From an uncultured Selenomonadaceae bacterium (GTDB taxonomy: Bacteria > Bacillota > Negativicutes > Selenomonadales > Selenomonadaceae): a stretch of DNA of 5,302 nt. Of the stretch, positions 1 to 4,961 are shown piece by piece. Both the position numbers and the translations under genes were made by a program. The stretch lies in contig CAJOPJ010000017.1 in NCBI GenBank assembly GCA_905236325.1, positions 1 through 5,302 on the forward strand, given 5' to 3'. The notes beneath the pieces are model-generated. The model did no database searches. It was not told where the DNA came from and saw only the letters and a list, made by a program, of their open reading frames with translations. How positions within the stretch are numbered: the stretch's first letter is position 1; each line of letters begins with the position of its first letter.

Positions 1-1
1 C

Positions 2-733
2 AAGCAATACATTGACGCAGGTTTTCAAGATTATCTTACCAAGCCGATTGATAGTTCAAAGTTGGAGTCGATGATGCTTGATTACCTGCCGCCTGAAAAA
101 GTTCAGCAAGTCACGGCGGTTGACGACTTTATCGGCGTTGAAGTTGAAGAAAATTTGCCTGACTGGTTGAAAAAAATTGACAGCCTGAATACCAATGAAG
201 GTATTGAAAATTGCGGCGGAATTAGTGCTTATCTTGACGCGCTGACAGTTTTTGCTCAATCAGTTACAAGTGGCGCAAATGAAATTTTAAAATTTTATGA
301 CGCTGAAGATTGGCAAAATTTCACAACAAAAGTTCACGCGCTGAAAAGCAGTGCCAAAGTCATTGGCGCAACAGAACTTTCCGAACGCGCAAAACGCCTT
401 GAGGATGCCGGGCTAAGTGGCTACATTGATGAAATTAAGCAGTCAACGCAAAGTCTGCTTGACTTGTACATGAGTTACAATGATTGGCTTGCGCCTTTAA
501 TCGAAGTCGAGGAGGACGACTCAGACAAACCACTGATTGAGGACGCGCAACTTGCAGAGGCTTATGAAGCACTCAAAGAAATTGCGGCAAGTTTTGATTA
601 TGACAGCGTGCAATTTATAATTCAGTCGCTGTCTGAATATCGCTTACCTGAATCTGAAAAAGAAAAGTTCGCACAAATAAAATCAGCCGCGTCAAAACCT
701 GACTGGGAAACTTTAGCAAAACTTGTTGCATAA
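2..733 (+). CDS. Two-component phosphorelay protein, 3' part (receiver tail + HPt domain), 5'-truncated by window edge
   Basis: The reading frame is open from base 2 to the TAA at 731-733, so the true start lies upstream of the window. The first visible residues, KQYIDAGFQDYLTKPID, are the C-terminal end of a response-regulator receiver domain: the conserved Lys-Pro of beta5 in 'LTKPI', followed by the last helix. After an acidic linker comes a histidine phosphotransfer (HPt) domain with the motif HALKSSAKVIGA. Its phospho-accepting His is codon 335-337, and 'LSERAKRLEDAG' follows as the next helix. The last ~100 residues are acidic and helical and include 'FDYDSVQFII', a tail I associate with Bacillota hybrid kinases. 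The order receiver then HPt suggests the end of a hybrid sensor histidine kinase, in which phosphate moves Asp to His and on to a separate response regulator. A stand-alone receiver-HPt protein is possible. The sensor and kinase parts are not visible, so the signal is unknown. A TTG at 62 is internal, not the start. Confidence 0.88.
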   Translation, partial: KQYIDAGFQDYLTKPIDSSKLESMMLDYLPPEKVQQVTAVDDFIGVEVEENLPDWLKKIDSLNTNEGIENCGGISAYLDALTVFAQSVTSGANEILKFYDAEDWQNFTTKVHALKSSAKVIGATELSERAKRLEDAGLSGYIDEIKQSTQSLLDLYMSYNDWLAPLIEVEEDDSDKPLIEDAQLAEAYEALKEIAASFDYDSVQFIIQSLSEYRLPESEKEKFAQIKSAASKPDWETLAKLVA

Positions 734-767
734 AGATTTTTATTTTGTTAAACTTACAAAGTTTTTT

Positions 768-774
768 AAGGAGG
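768..774 (+). promoter_or_regulatory. Shine-Dalgarno sequence fixing a TTG start
   Basis: AAGGAGG lies 7 nt before the TTG at 782 and supports that non-ATG codon as the start of the cell-wall hydrolase gene. The signal peptide begins at once with Met-Lys-Lys, which agrees. The 48-bp gap after the upstream gene contains no clear terminator and no convincing -35/-10 pair, so read-through from the kinase gene cannot be excluded. Confidence 0.8.
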
Positions 775-781
775 TTTTAAA

Positions 782-1387
782 TTGAAAAAATTTTTAATAG
801 CAGTTGCAATATCGCTGCTGACTGCCAACTTTAATTTGCCAACTACAGAAGCTGCTTTGGATAGTCGCGTTGAGGCTGCGCTTGAATATGCAATTTCAAT
901 CGCGCAGGATAATTCGCACGGCTATTCTCAAGGCGCAGGAATCGGACAATATCAAGGCACACGCGAAGGCGCGTTAATCGGCGCGGCAAGCAGTGACTTT
1001 GACTGTTCATCGCTGGTTTATTGGTCGCTTGAAAAAGGCGGCTTTCCAATAATTGAACAGTGGTGGAAAAATCCTGAATATATTGCGCGCTATGAAGGCG
1101 AACAATACACAGGCGACGCTGATACAGTCTGGATGGATTTGGAAGTTTTGGGCGGTTGGACAAAATATTCTTGGAGCGCAATCCAAAATAATCTGCAACG
1201 CGGTGACATTTTGTATAAGGATGGACATATTGCTTTTTACATTGGCAATGGACAAACTGTTGAGGCGCGCGGCGTAAATAATCCTCGCGGCGGAGAATAT
1301 CGCCCAGGTGATCAAGGCGGCGAAATTGATATTTATGAAGCGCAAGGTCGTGGCTGGACTGAAGTTTACAGATATGTAGGAAATTGA
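782..1387 (+). CDS. Secreted NlpC/P60-type peptidoglycan hydrolase (phage-lysin-like catalytic domain)
   Basis: The 201-residue product starts with a classical signal peptide: KK at 2-3, a hydrophobic stretch at about 4-16, and a likely cleavage near TEA/ALDS at about residue 24. It should therefore act outside the membrane on the wall. The remainder is a single papain-like catalytic domain. 'AQDNSHGYSQG' (41-51) precedes the nucleophile motif 'DFDCSSLVYW' (72-81, Cys75). 'RGDILYKDGHIAFYIGNGQ' (140-158) supplies the catalytic His149, and 'VEARG' (160-164) follows as in related domains. The DNSHGY...DCSS spacing resembles the Bacillota phage amidase/endolysin branch of NlpC/P60 (Amidase_5-like) more than the generic housekeeping DL-endopeptidases. 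There is no SH3, LysM or other wall-binding domain. It could cut the stem peptide or act as an amidase; the bond is not determined here. TGA at 1385-1387 ends the gene and overlaps the next ribosome binding site. Confidence 0.87.
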   Translation: MKKFLIAVAISLLTANFNLPTTEAALDSRVEAALEYAISIAQDNSHGYSQGAGIGQYQGTREGALIGAASSDFDCSSLVYWSLEKGGFPIIEQWWKNPEYIARYEGEQYTGDADTVWMDLEVLGGWTKYSWSAIQNNLQRGDILYKDGHIAFYIGNGQTVEARGVNNPRGGEYRPGDQGGEIDIYEAQGRGWTEVYRYVGN

Positions 1388-1392
1388 GGAGG
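1386..1392 (+). promoter_or_regulatory. Shine-Dalgarno sequence overlapping a stop codon
   Basis: GAGGAGG begins inside the TGA stop of the hydrolase gene and sits 8 nt before the GTG at 1401. It decides that GTG as the methyltransferase start. Stop and ribosome binding site sharing bases indicates co-transcription and probably coupled translation of the two genes. Confidence 0.75.
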
Positions 1393-1400
1393 AAATTTTT

Positions 1401-2234
1401 GTGAATGTAACCGTTTCCAATGGAATAATTTATTTGCCTGAACGCGCTTTAATTGTTAAAAAAGATTACAATTTTTCTTTTGAGTATTACAAAGAATTAA
1501 AAAAAGTTCTCCGCATTAAGCGCGTAAAGGGTTTTCCATTTGTCAGACTCGGAAGACCGACACATGACGGCGGCTATACAATGGTAGATGATTTTATACA
1601 AGGGGGGGGGCATGGAATAGCGTATTCTTTTGGAATAAAAGACGATGTTACTTGGGACTTGGACGCAGTAAGTCGCGGCTATGAAGTGTTTCAATATGAC
1701 ATGACCATTGACGCTTTGCCGATAAATAATGAACATTTTCATTTTTTCCGTGAAGGCATAGGCGCGGTTAAAGATACTGAAAAATCTTTAGACACTTTAG
1801 AAAATTTTGTTATTCGCAATGGACATGTTGAAGAAAAAAATATGATTTTAAAAATGGACGTGGAAGGCGCGGAATGGGGTTTTATTCAAACTGTTCCAAG
1901 CGGATTTTTAAATCGATTTGACCAGATGGTTTTTGAATTTCACAATCTGATTCAGCCGAAAAGTTTTATAGATATGGCAGTTACGATTGAACTTTTGAAA
2001 AAGATCAATGAGACGCACACTTTGGTACATTTACACGGAAATAATAATGGTGCGCACCTTTCTATTGAAAATGTAGGAACTTTTCCCGACACTTTAGAGT
2101 TGACCTATTTACTGACAGAAAAATATTCTTTCGTTGATGATGAAAATATTTTTTTGCCGCTTGAATCAGACCGTCCCTGTCACCCTGCTGTACCGGAAAT
2201 TCAACTCGGTTATTGGAATAAATTTGCAGATTAA
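1401..2234 (+). CDS. FkbM-family SAM-dependent methyltransferase, with an in-gene G9 tract
   Basis: This 277-residue protein is predicted to be cytoplasmic, with no signal peptide or membrane segment. The N-terminal part carries 'VRLGRPTHDGGYTMVDDF' (48-65). 'AYSFGI' (74-79) looks like the first strand of a Rossmann-type methyltransferase fold. 'EVFQYD' (95-100) ends in an acidic residue that would contact the SAM ribose. 'ILKMDVEGAEW' (149-159) is the hallmark FkbM motif, and 'VFEFHNL' (177-183) forms a later strand. FkbM-like enzymes commonly O-methylate sugars or other small groups on surface glycans, glycolipids or secondary metabolites; the substrate here cannot be read from sequence. 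It starts with GTG, 13 bp after the hydrolase gene, and is followed by yebC after 16 bp, so it lies mid-operon. Codons 68-70 are GGG GGG GGG, an uninterrupted nine-G run that makes the gene a candidate for phase variation. No glycosyltransferase or other glycan gene is visible nearby. Confidence 0.85.
   Translation: MNVTVSNGIIYLPERALIVKKDYNFSFEYYKELKKVLRIKRVKGFPFVRLGRPTHDGGYTMVDDFIQGGGHGIAYSFGIKDDVTWDLDAVSRGYEVFQYDMTIDALPINNEHFHFFREGIGAVKDTEKSLDTLENFVIRNGHVEEKNMILKMDVEGAEWGFIQTVPSGFLNRFDQMVFEFHNLIQPKSFIDMAVTIELLKKINETHTLVHLHGNNNGAHLSIENVGTFPDTLELTYLLTEKYSFVDDENIFLPLESDRPCHPAVPEIQLGYWNKFAD
1602..1610 (+). repeat. Homopolymeric G9 tract inside the methyltransferase gene
   Basis: Nine consecutive G encode Gly68-Gly70, in an otherwise A/T-rich segment, between the DGGY...VDDF motif and the SAM-binding strand AYSFGI. 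With nine G the frame is open to 2234. With eight, the ribosome would meet TAG at 1618-1620; with ten, TGA at 1682-1684. Either change would give a product lacking the whole catalytic fold. An assembly or base-calling artefact of tract length is possible, although the present length gives a full-length family member. Confidence 0.9.
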
Positions 2235-2250
2235 ATGAGGAGGAAGTTTT

Positions 2251-2979
2251 ATGTCTGGACATTCTAAATGGGCTACAATTAAACGCAAAAAAGGCGCGAA
2301 CGATGCAATTCGCGGCGCAATGACAACTAAAATCAGTCGAGAAATTACTATTGCTGTTAAGATGGGCGGCGCAGATCCAACCGGCAATATGCGCTTAAAA
2401 TTGGCTTTGTCGAAGGCTAAGGCAAACAATGTCACTAAAGACAACATTAATCGCGCAATTCAGAAAGGTTTGGGCGCAAACGACACTTCAAATTATGAAG
2501 AAATCAACTATGAAGGCTATGGTCCCGGCGGCGTGGCAATTTTGCTGGATATTTTAACTGACAACAGAAACAGGACTGCAGCTGATGTTCGCCACATTTT
2601 TTCAAAACACGGCGGAAATTTAGGCGAAAATGGCTGCGTTGCATGGATGTTCCACAAAAAAGCTGTTTTTACTGTTGAGAAAGAAACTTTCGACGACGAA
2701 GACGCGCTAATGGAAATTGTTATGGACGCGGGCGCGGAAGATTTCGATTCCGACGACGAATTTTTTTCAATCACTGCCGAACCGGAAGACTTTAACGCAA
2801 TTGAAAAAATTTTGGCTGAAAAAGGCATTGAAACTGCGTCGGCTGAAATTACTCAAGTTCCAGACACGACAGTTAAACTTTCCGGCGCGGACGCTGAAAA
2901 AATGCAAAAATTGCTCGACGCTTTGGACGAAAATGATGACGTTCAAAATGTTTATGGCAATTATGAATTTGAAGATTAA
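2251..2979 (+). CDS. yebC: YebC/PmpR-family protein (TACO1-like translation or regulatory factor)
   Basis: At 242 residues the product is the usual length for the family. It opens with the signature MSGHSKWATIKRKKGANDA (family norm MSGHSKW.NIK..K...D). It also carries 'KANNVTKDNINRAIQKG' (57-73), 'YEGYGPGGVAILLDILTDN' (87-105), 'RNRTAADVRHIFSKHGGNL' (106-124) and 'GCVAWMFHKK' (128-137). The strongly acidic C-terminal third, with 'FDSDDEFFSITAEPEDF', is also typical. The family was long annotated as DNA-binding transcriptional regulators (PmpR). More recent work links several members to the ribosome and to relief of stalling at proline-rich stretches. Which role applies here cannot be seen. 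GAGGAGG at 2237-2243, 7 nt before ATG, sets the start. The gene closes the hydrolase-methyltransferase-yebC run and is followed by an intrinsic terminator. In many bacteria yebC sits beside ruvC/ruvA/ruvB, but none of these is in the window. Confidence 0.97.
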   Translation: MSGHSKWATIKRKKGANDAIRGAMTTKISREITIAVKMGGADPTGNMRLKLALSKAKANNVTKDNINRAIQKGLGANDTSNYEEINYEGYGPGGVAILLDILTDNRNRTAADVRHIFSKHGGNLGENGCVAWMFHKKAVFTVEKETFDDEDALMEIVMDAGAEDFDSDDEFFSITAEPEDFNAIEKILAEKGIETASAEITQVPDTTVKLSGADAEKMQKLLDALDENDDVQNVYGNYEFED

Positions 2980-3003
2980 TTTTGTAAAAAATTTATAAAA
3001 AAA

Positions 3004-3027
3004 CCTCCCAAGTGGAGGATTTTTTTT
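3004..3027 (+). terminator. Intrinsic terminator after yebC
   Basis: CCTCC (3004-3008) pairs with GGAGG (3014-3018) around a 5-nt loop, followed by A and eight T (3020-3027). The A-rich stretch before the stem can pair with the T tract. It begins 24 bp after the yebC stop and marks the end of the operon. Confidence 0.85.
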
Positions 3028-3052
3028 GCTGAAATTTTTATGTAAAAAATAG

Positions 3053-3073
3053 TTTTAGCCGTGCAGAAATTAT
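3053..3073. repeat. 21-nt direct repeat, copy 1
   Basis: The unit begins TTTTAGCCGTGCA and ends AAATTAT. It differs from copy 2 (3084-3104) at one position, G instead of A at 3066. The two copies start 31 bp apart, about three helical turns, which would suit two protein-binding sites on one face of the DNA. That function is inferred only. Confidence 0.75.
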
Positions 3074-3083
3074 TTTTCTTGAA

Positions 3084-3104
3084 TTTTAGCCGTGCAAAAA
3101 TTAT
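3084..3104. repeat. 21-nt direct repeat, copy 2
   Basis: This is the second copy of the TTTTAGCCGTGCA unit, 20 of 21 bases identical to copy 1. The GCCGTGC core stands out as a G/C-rich block in a very A/T-rich stretch, so the match is unlikely to be simple low-complexity sequence. Confidence 0.75.
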
Positions 3105-3114
3105 AATCAGCAAA

Positions 3115-3215
3115 ATTTATAAACCGCGACAGAACGCCATTTGTAAATTTTCAAGGCTGATTTCGACTCCTGAGCGATTTTGAGTAAAAAAATTTTTTTA
3201 AAAACGCAGAAAAAC
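3115..3215. other. Gene-free stretch with an unexplained G/C-richer island
   Basis: No convincing gene is visible here. Bases about 3123-3180 are richer in G and C than the flanks. On the minus strand they read as the end of a protein, '...RSGVEISLENLQMAFCRGL', stopping at a TAA at about 3118-3120. That frame is closed by another TAA upstream, at about 3198-3200, after only about 26 codons, with no ATG near its beginning and no ribosome binding site. It could be a remnant of a gene 3' end, part of a dispersed repeat, or chance. Beside it, A7T7 at 3186-3199 is a perfect A-tract palindrome that would bend DNA. Confidence 0.3.
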
Positions 3216-3253
3216 TTTTCACTCCGAATCGAAGATTTTTTTTGCAAATTTTT
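3216..3253 (+). repeat. Hairpin/T-tract module, degenerate copy A
   Basis: TTTTCACTCCGAAT at 3216-3229 recurs exactly at 3250-3263, a 34-nt tandem spacing, and both copies continue into a T tract followed by GCAAA. In this copy the right stem arm reads GAAG instead of GGAG, so the hairpin is weak and it is probably a decayed duplicate of copy B. Confidence 0.65.
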
Positions 3254-3254
3254 C

Positions 3255-3277
3255 ACTCCGAATTGGAGTTTTTTTTT
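3255..3277 (+). terminator. Intrinsic-terminator-like hairpin, copy B
   Basis: ACTCC (3255-3259) pairs with GGAGT (3265-3269) around a GAATT loop and runs into nine T (3269-3277). No gene lies immediately upstream, so it has no obvious transcript to end. It more likely insulates the promoter just downstream, or is left from a deleted gene. The core is identical to copy C at 3947-3968. Confidence 0.65.
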
Positions 3278-3288
3278 GCAAAGTTTTG

Positions 3289-3319
3289 TGTTAAAATATA
3301 AAAAAATTTGTGAGGTGAT
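3289..3319 (+). promoter_or_regulatory. Extended -10 promoter and ribosome binding site of the DUF554 pseudogene
   Basis: TGTTAAAAT (3289-3297) fits an extended -10 element (TGN before the hexamer). No good -35 is visible at the usual distance, because the hairpin's T tract lies there. GAGGTGAT (3312-3319) is a good Shine-Dalgarno match before TTG at 3326. The arrangement matches that before the LysR gene almost base for base. Confidence 0.55.
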
Positions 3320-3325
3320 TTTATT

Positions 3326-3939
3326 TTGGATTTTTTTTATTTTCCTGGTATCGGAACTGTGGTAATTTTTTTTGTAATTTTTTTTGGCGGAATTTGCGGA
3401 CTTGTCGGCGGTAAATTTTTAACTGAAAAAATTAGGCAAACTTTGCAAATTTCTTGCGCACTTGCTGTAATTTTTATCGGAATTTACTGAACTTTAAGCA
3501 AAATTTTTTATGTTGAAGGCGGCGAAATTAAAACTGACGGCGAAATTTTGTTAATTATCAGCTTAATTTTTGGCGGACTTATCGGTGAAATTATCGACAT
3601 TGATAAAAAATTTGAAAATTTCGGCGTTTTTTTGAAAAAAAAAATCAGGTAATGATGGCGATAAAAAATTTGTAAATGCTTTTGTAACTGCGTCGCTGAC
3701 TGACTGCAGGACTTGGCAAAGGTTGCATTTTTTCTTGCGTTTCGGTCGGAATTTTTCAAGGCGCGATAACTTTTTTTGCCGGTTTTATTGAGCCTTTTAT
3801 GACAGAAATTGCGCTGAAAAATTTATCTTGCGTCGGTAATGTTTTAATTTTTTGCGTCGGTATAAATTTATTGTTTGAAAATAAAATTCGCGTTGCAAAT
3901 TTGTTGCCGGCGATTATCATTGCAATTTTTTTTAAATAA
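3326..3939 (+). pseudogene. DUF554-family membrane protein, disrupted by nonsense, frameshift and internal deletion
   Basis: Reading three frames in turn rebuilds a DUF554 (YdfK-like) integral membrane protein of unknown function. Frame one starts at TTG 3326, giving 'FPGIGTVVIFFVIFFGGICG', then '...ALAVIFIGIY'. A TGA at 3488-3490 falls where relatives usually have Gly (GISG-L), consistent with a GGA-to-TGA change. The frame then resumes with 'LIISLIFGGLIGEIIDIDKK'. At an A10 tract (3635-3644) one extra A shifts the frame; removing it gives 'SGNDGDKKFVNAFVTASL'. Near 3699-3708 about 40 residues normally found between 'FVTASL' and the 'LG.G..FS' motif are missing, and the frame shifts again. 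Frame three continues 'GLGKGCIFSCVSVGIFQGA', then 'CVGNVLIFCVGINLLF' and 'KIRVANLLPA', to TAA at 3937-3939. Intact relatives are about 230-240 residues. The start signals and ends remain, so the loss looks recent. The alignment is from memory of the family. Confidence 0.85.
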
Positions 3940-3946
3940 ATTTTTG

Positions 3947-3968
3947 CTCCGAATTGGAGTTTTTTTTT
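3947..3968 (+). terminator. Intrinsic terminator, copy C, between the DUF554 pseudogene and the LysR gene
   Basis: CTCC (3947-3950) pairs with GGAG (3956-3959) around a GAATT loop, with a G-T wobble at the base and nine T (3960-3968). It begins 7 bp after the pseudogene stop, so it would end that transcript while also lying directly upstream of the LysR promoter. Bases 3947-3978 repeat 3256-3287 exactly. Confidence 0.75.
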
Positions 3969-3979
3969 GCAAAGTTTTT

Positions 3980-4007
3980 TGCTATAATTAAAAAAATTGG
4001 AGGTGAT
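3980..4007 (+). promoter_or_regulatory. Extended -10 promoter and strong ribosome binding site of the LysR gene
   Basis: TGCTATAAT (3980-3988) combines the TGN extension with a perfect TATAAT. The usual -35 position falls in the T tract of the preceding hairpin and shows no TTGACA-like hexamer. GGAGGTGAT (3999-4007) is a nine-base match to the anti-Shine-Dalgarno and sets the TTG start at 4012. Confidence 0.7.
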
Positions 4008-4011
4008 TTAA

Positions 4012-4887
4012 TTGATAAATCAAATAAAATATTTTCAATCGGTTGTTCGGTTAAAAAATTTCACAAAAGCTGCGGATGAAAATTTTATTTCGCAATCTGC
4101 AATTTCTCAACAAATTCAAGCCTTGGAAAGAGAACTCGGAGCAAAACTTTTGAATCGCGAAGGCAGAAAATTTTCTCTCACAAAAGCCGGTGAATTTTTT
4201 TACAGAAAAAGTTTGATTTTAATAAATGATTTTGACAGAATTTGCGCTGAAACTGCTAAAATTGCACATAATAAGCTAAAAATTTCTGTCGGTAGTCTGC
4301 GCCATTACAGCGATCAAGATTTAAAAAAATCTATTGTGGAATTTAATCAAAAATTTCCTGAAATTTCGACTGAAATTTTAATCGGCACGCATGAAGAACT
4401 TTATAATTTTTTGCGGCATGGCAAAGTTGATTTAATTGTCAGCGATTTGCGCCGAAATCCTTCCGAAAAATATGTAAATTTTTTTCTGGCGGAGAAATTT
4501 TTTTATGCCGAACTTCCAGCACAAAATAATTTAACTCAGCTTAAAAAAATTACATTTGCAGATTTAAAAAATACACCGCTGATTTTAATTTCTCCGCAAA
4601 ATGAACAGGCTGCTGAAGAAATTTTTTATCGAGAATATTTCGACGTGAAAAGCGAAATAATTTTTGCTGAGGATTTGGAGTCCGCGCATTTAATGGTTTT
4701 GTCAAATTTGGGATATTTTTTGACAGATTTTAAAAAATTTCCAAAAAAAACTGATTTATTTAATTACATTCCGATTTTTTTTGAAGATAAACAAATTTCC
4801 AGAAAATATTTTGCATTTTGGCTTAAAGATAATTCAGAAAAAATTTTTACAGATTTTGCGGAAATTTTGAAACAACATTTTAAATAA
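4012..4887 (+). CDS. LysR-type transcriptional regulator
   Basis: The 291-residue product has the normal length and order for the LysR family. A winged helix-turn-helix lies at about residues 3-62: 'FTKAADENFISQSAISQQIQ' (17-36) is the HTH, then 'LERELGAKLLNREGRKFSLT' (38-57) and 'KAGEFFY' (58-64) form the wing and the start of the linker helix. From about residue 88 ('KLKISVGSL') a periplasmic-binding-protein-like effector domain follows. 'FLRHGKVDLIVSD' fits its first half, and 'LMVLSNLGYFLTDF' the conserved loop near its end. It probably binds a small co-inducer and acts on its own and adjacent promoters. The ligand cannot be read from sequence. The start is TTG. The gene is clearly more A/T-rich than those before 2980. 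The intact neighbour it could control is the co-directional aldo/keto reductase 104 bp downstream; classical LysR targets are divergent, so this is uncertain. No terminator hairpin follows it. Confidence 0.93.
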   Translation: MINQIKYFQSVVRLKNFTKAADENFISQSAISQQIQALERELGAKLLNREGRKFSLTKAGEFFYRKSLILINDFDRICAETAKIAHNKLKISVGSLRHYSDQDLKKSIVEFNQKFPEISTEILIGTHEELYNFLRHGKVDLIVSDLRRNPSEKYVNFFLAEKFFYAELPAQNNLTQLKKITFADLKNTPLILISPQNEQAAEEIFYREYFDVKSEIIFAEDLESAHLMVLSNLGYFLTDFKKFPKKTDLFNYIPIFFEDKQISRKYFAFWLKDNSEKIFTDFAEILKQHFK

Positions 4888-4915
4888 AAAAATTTAATAA
4901 GCAAAAATGATTGAA

Positions 4916-4929
4916 AAGTTGTGAAACTT
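4916..4929. promoter_or_regulatory. Dyad AAGTT-N4-AACTT, possible regulator site
   Basis: AAGTT (4916-4920) and AACTT (4925-4929) form a perfect 5-bp dyad ending 3 bp before the -35 of the aldo/keto reductase promoter. LysR-family proteins bind interrupted dyads of the T-N11-A type in this position. The spacing here is shorter than that classical form, and short dyads are common in A/T-rich DNA. Confidence 0.3.
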
Positions 4930-4932
4930 GAA

Positions 4933-4961
4933 TTGATAAAAAATTTTTTGCTTGATAAAAT
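4933..4961 (+). promoter_or_regulatory. Sigma-A/sigma-70 type promoter of the aldo/keto reductase gene
   Basis: TTGATA (4933-4938), a 17-bp spacer and TAAAAT (4956-4961), preceded by the TGN extension TGA (4953-4955), form the best full promoter in the window. AAGGAG (4977-4982) provides the ribosome binding site, 9 nt before ATG at 4992. Confidence 0.7.

Larger units (their letters stand above)
3025..3114. repeat. Short inverted repeat enclosing the direct-repeat pair
   Basis: TTTGCTGA at 3025-3032 is the exact reverse complement of TCAGCAAA at 3107-3114. The 74-bp interior contains two near-identical 21-nt direct repeats. The left arm overlaps the T tract of the yebC terminator. Eight matching bases in A/T-rich DNA could arise by chance, so a functional or mobile element is only a possibility. 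No open frame lies inside. Confidence 0.35.

Noticed and set aside
62..733. A complete 223-residue protein starting at TTG 62
   Set aside because: The frame is open to the left edge and the residues before 62 complete a receiver-domain end, so TTG 62 is an internal Leu codon of a longer gene.
1007..1420. Minus-strand reading frame of 137 residues opposite the hydrolase gene
   Set aside because: It lies opposite a clear NlpC/P60 domain, has no family features or ribosome site, and is a shadow of biased codon use.
3025..3104. CRISPR array made of the 21-nt repeats
   Set aside because: There are only two units with a 10-bp gap between them, no leader and no cas genes; the spacing does not fit CRISPR spacers.
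3216..3325. Riboswitch or attenuator leader before DUF554
   Set aside because: The hairpins lie upstream of the likely -10 element rather than in the leader RNA, and the distance from promoter to start codon is too short for a known riboswitch fold.
3180..3365. Small + strand gene of 61 residues
   Set aside because: It has no ribosome binding site and crosses both hairpin modules and the promoter and start of the DUF554 gene; its residues merely reflect A/T runs.
3488..3490. TGA read as an amino acid (UGA recoding, for example to Gly) in the DUF554 gene
   Set aside because: TGA is an ordinary stop at 1385-1387, the intact genes have no internal TGA, and the DUF554 frame has further frameshifts and a deletion that recoding cannot explain.
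3635..3644. A10 tract as a programmed frameshift or phase-variation site in DUF554
   Set aside because: Correcting this slip alone would not restore a protein, because a nonsense codon precedes it and an internal deletion follows.
3508..3759. Minus-strand reading frame of 83 residues within the DUF554 region
   Set aside because: The plus strand encodes recognisable DUF554 segments there; the opposite frame has no start signals or family likeness.
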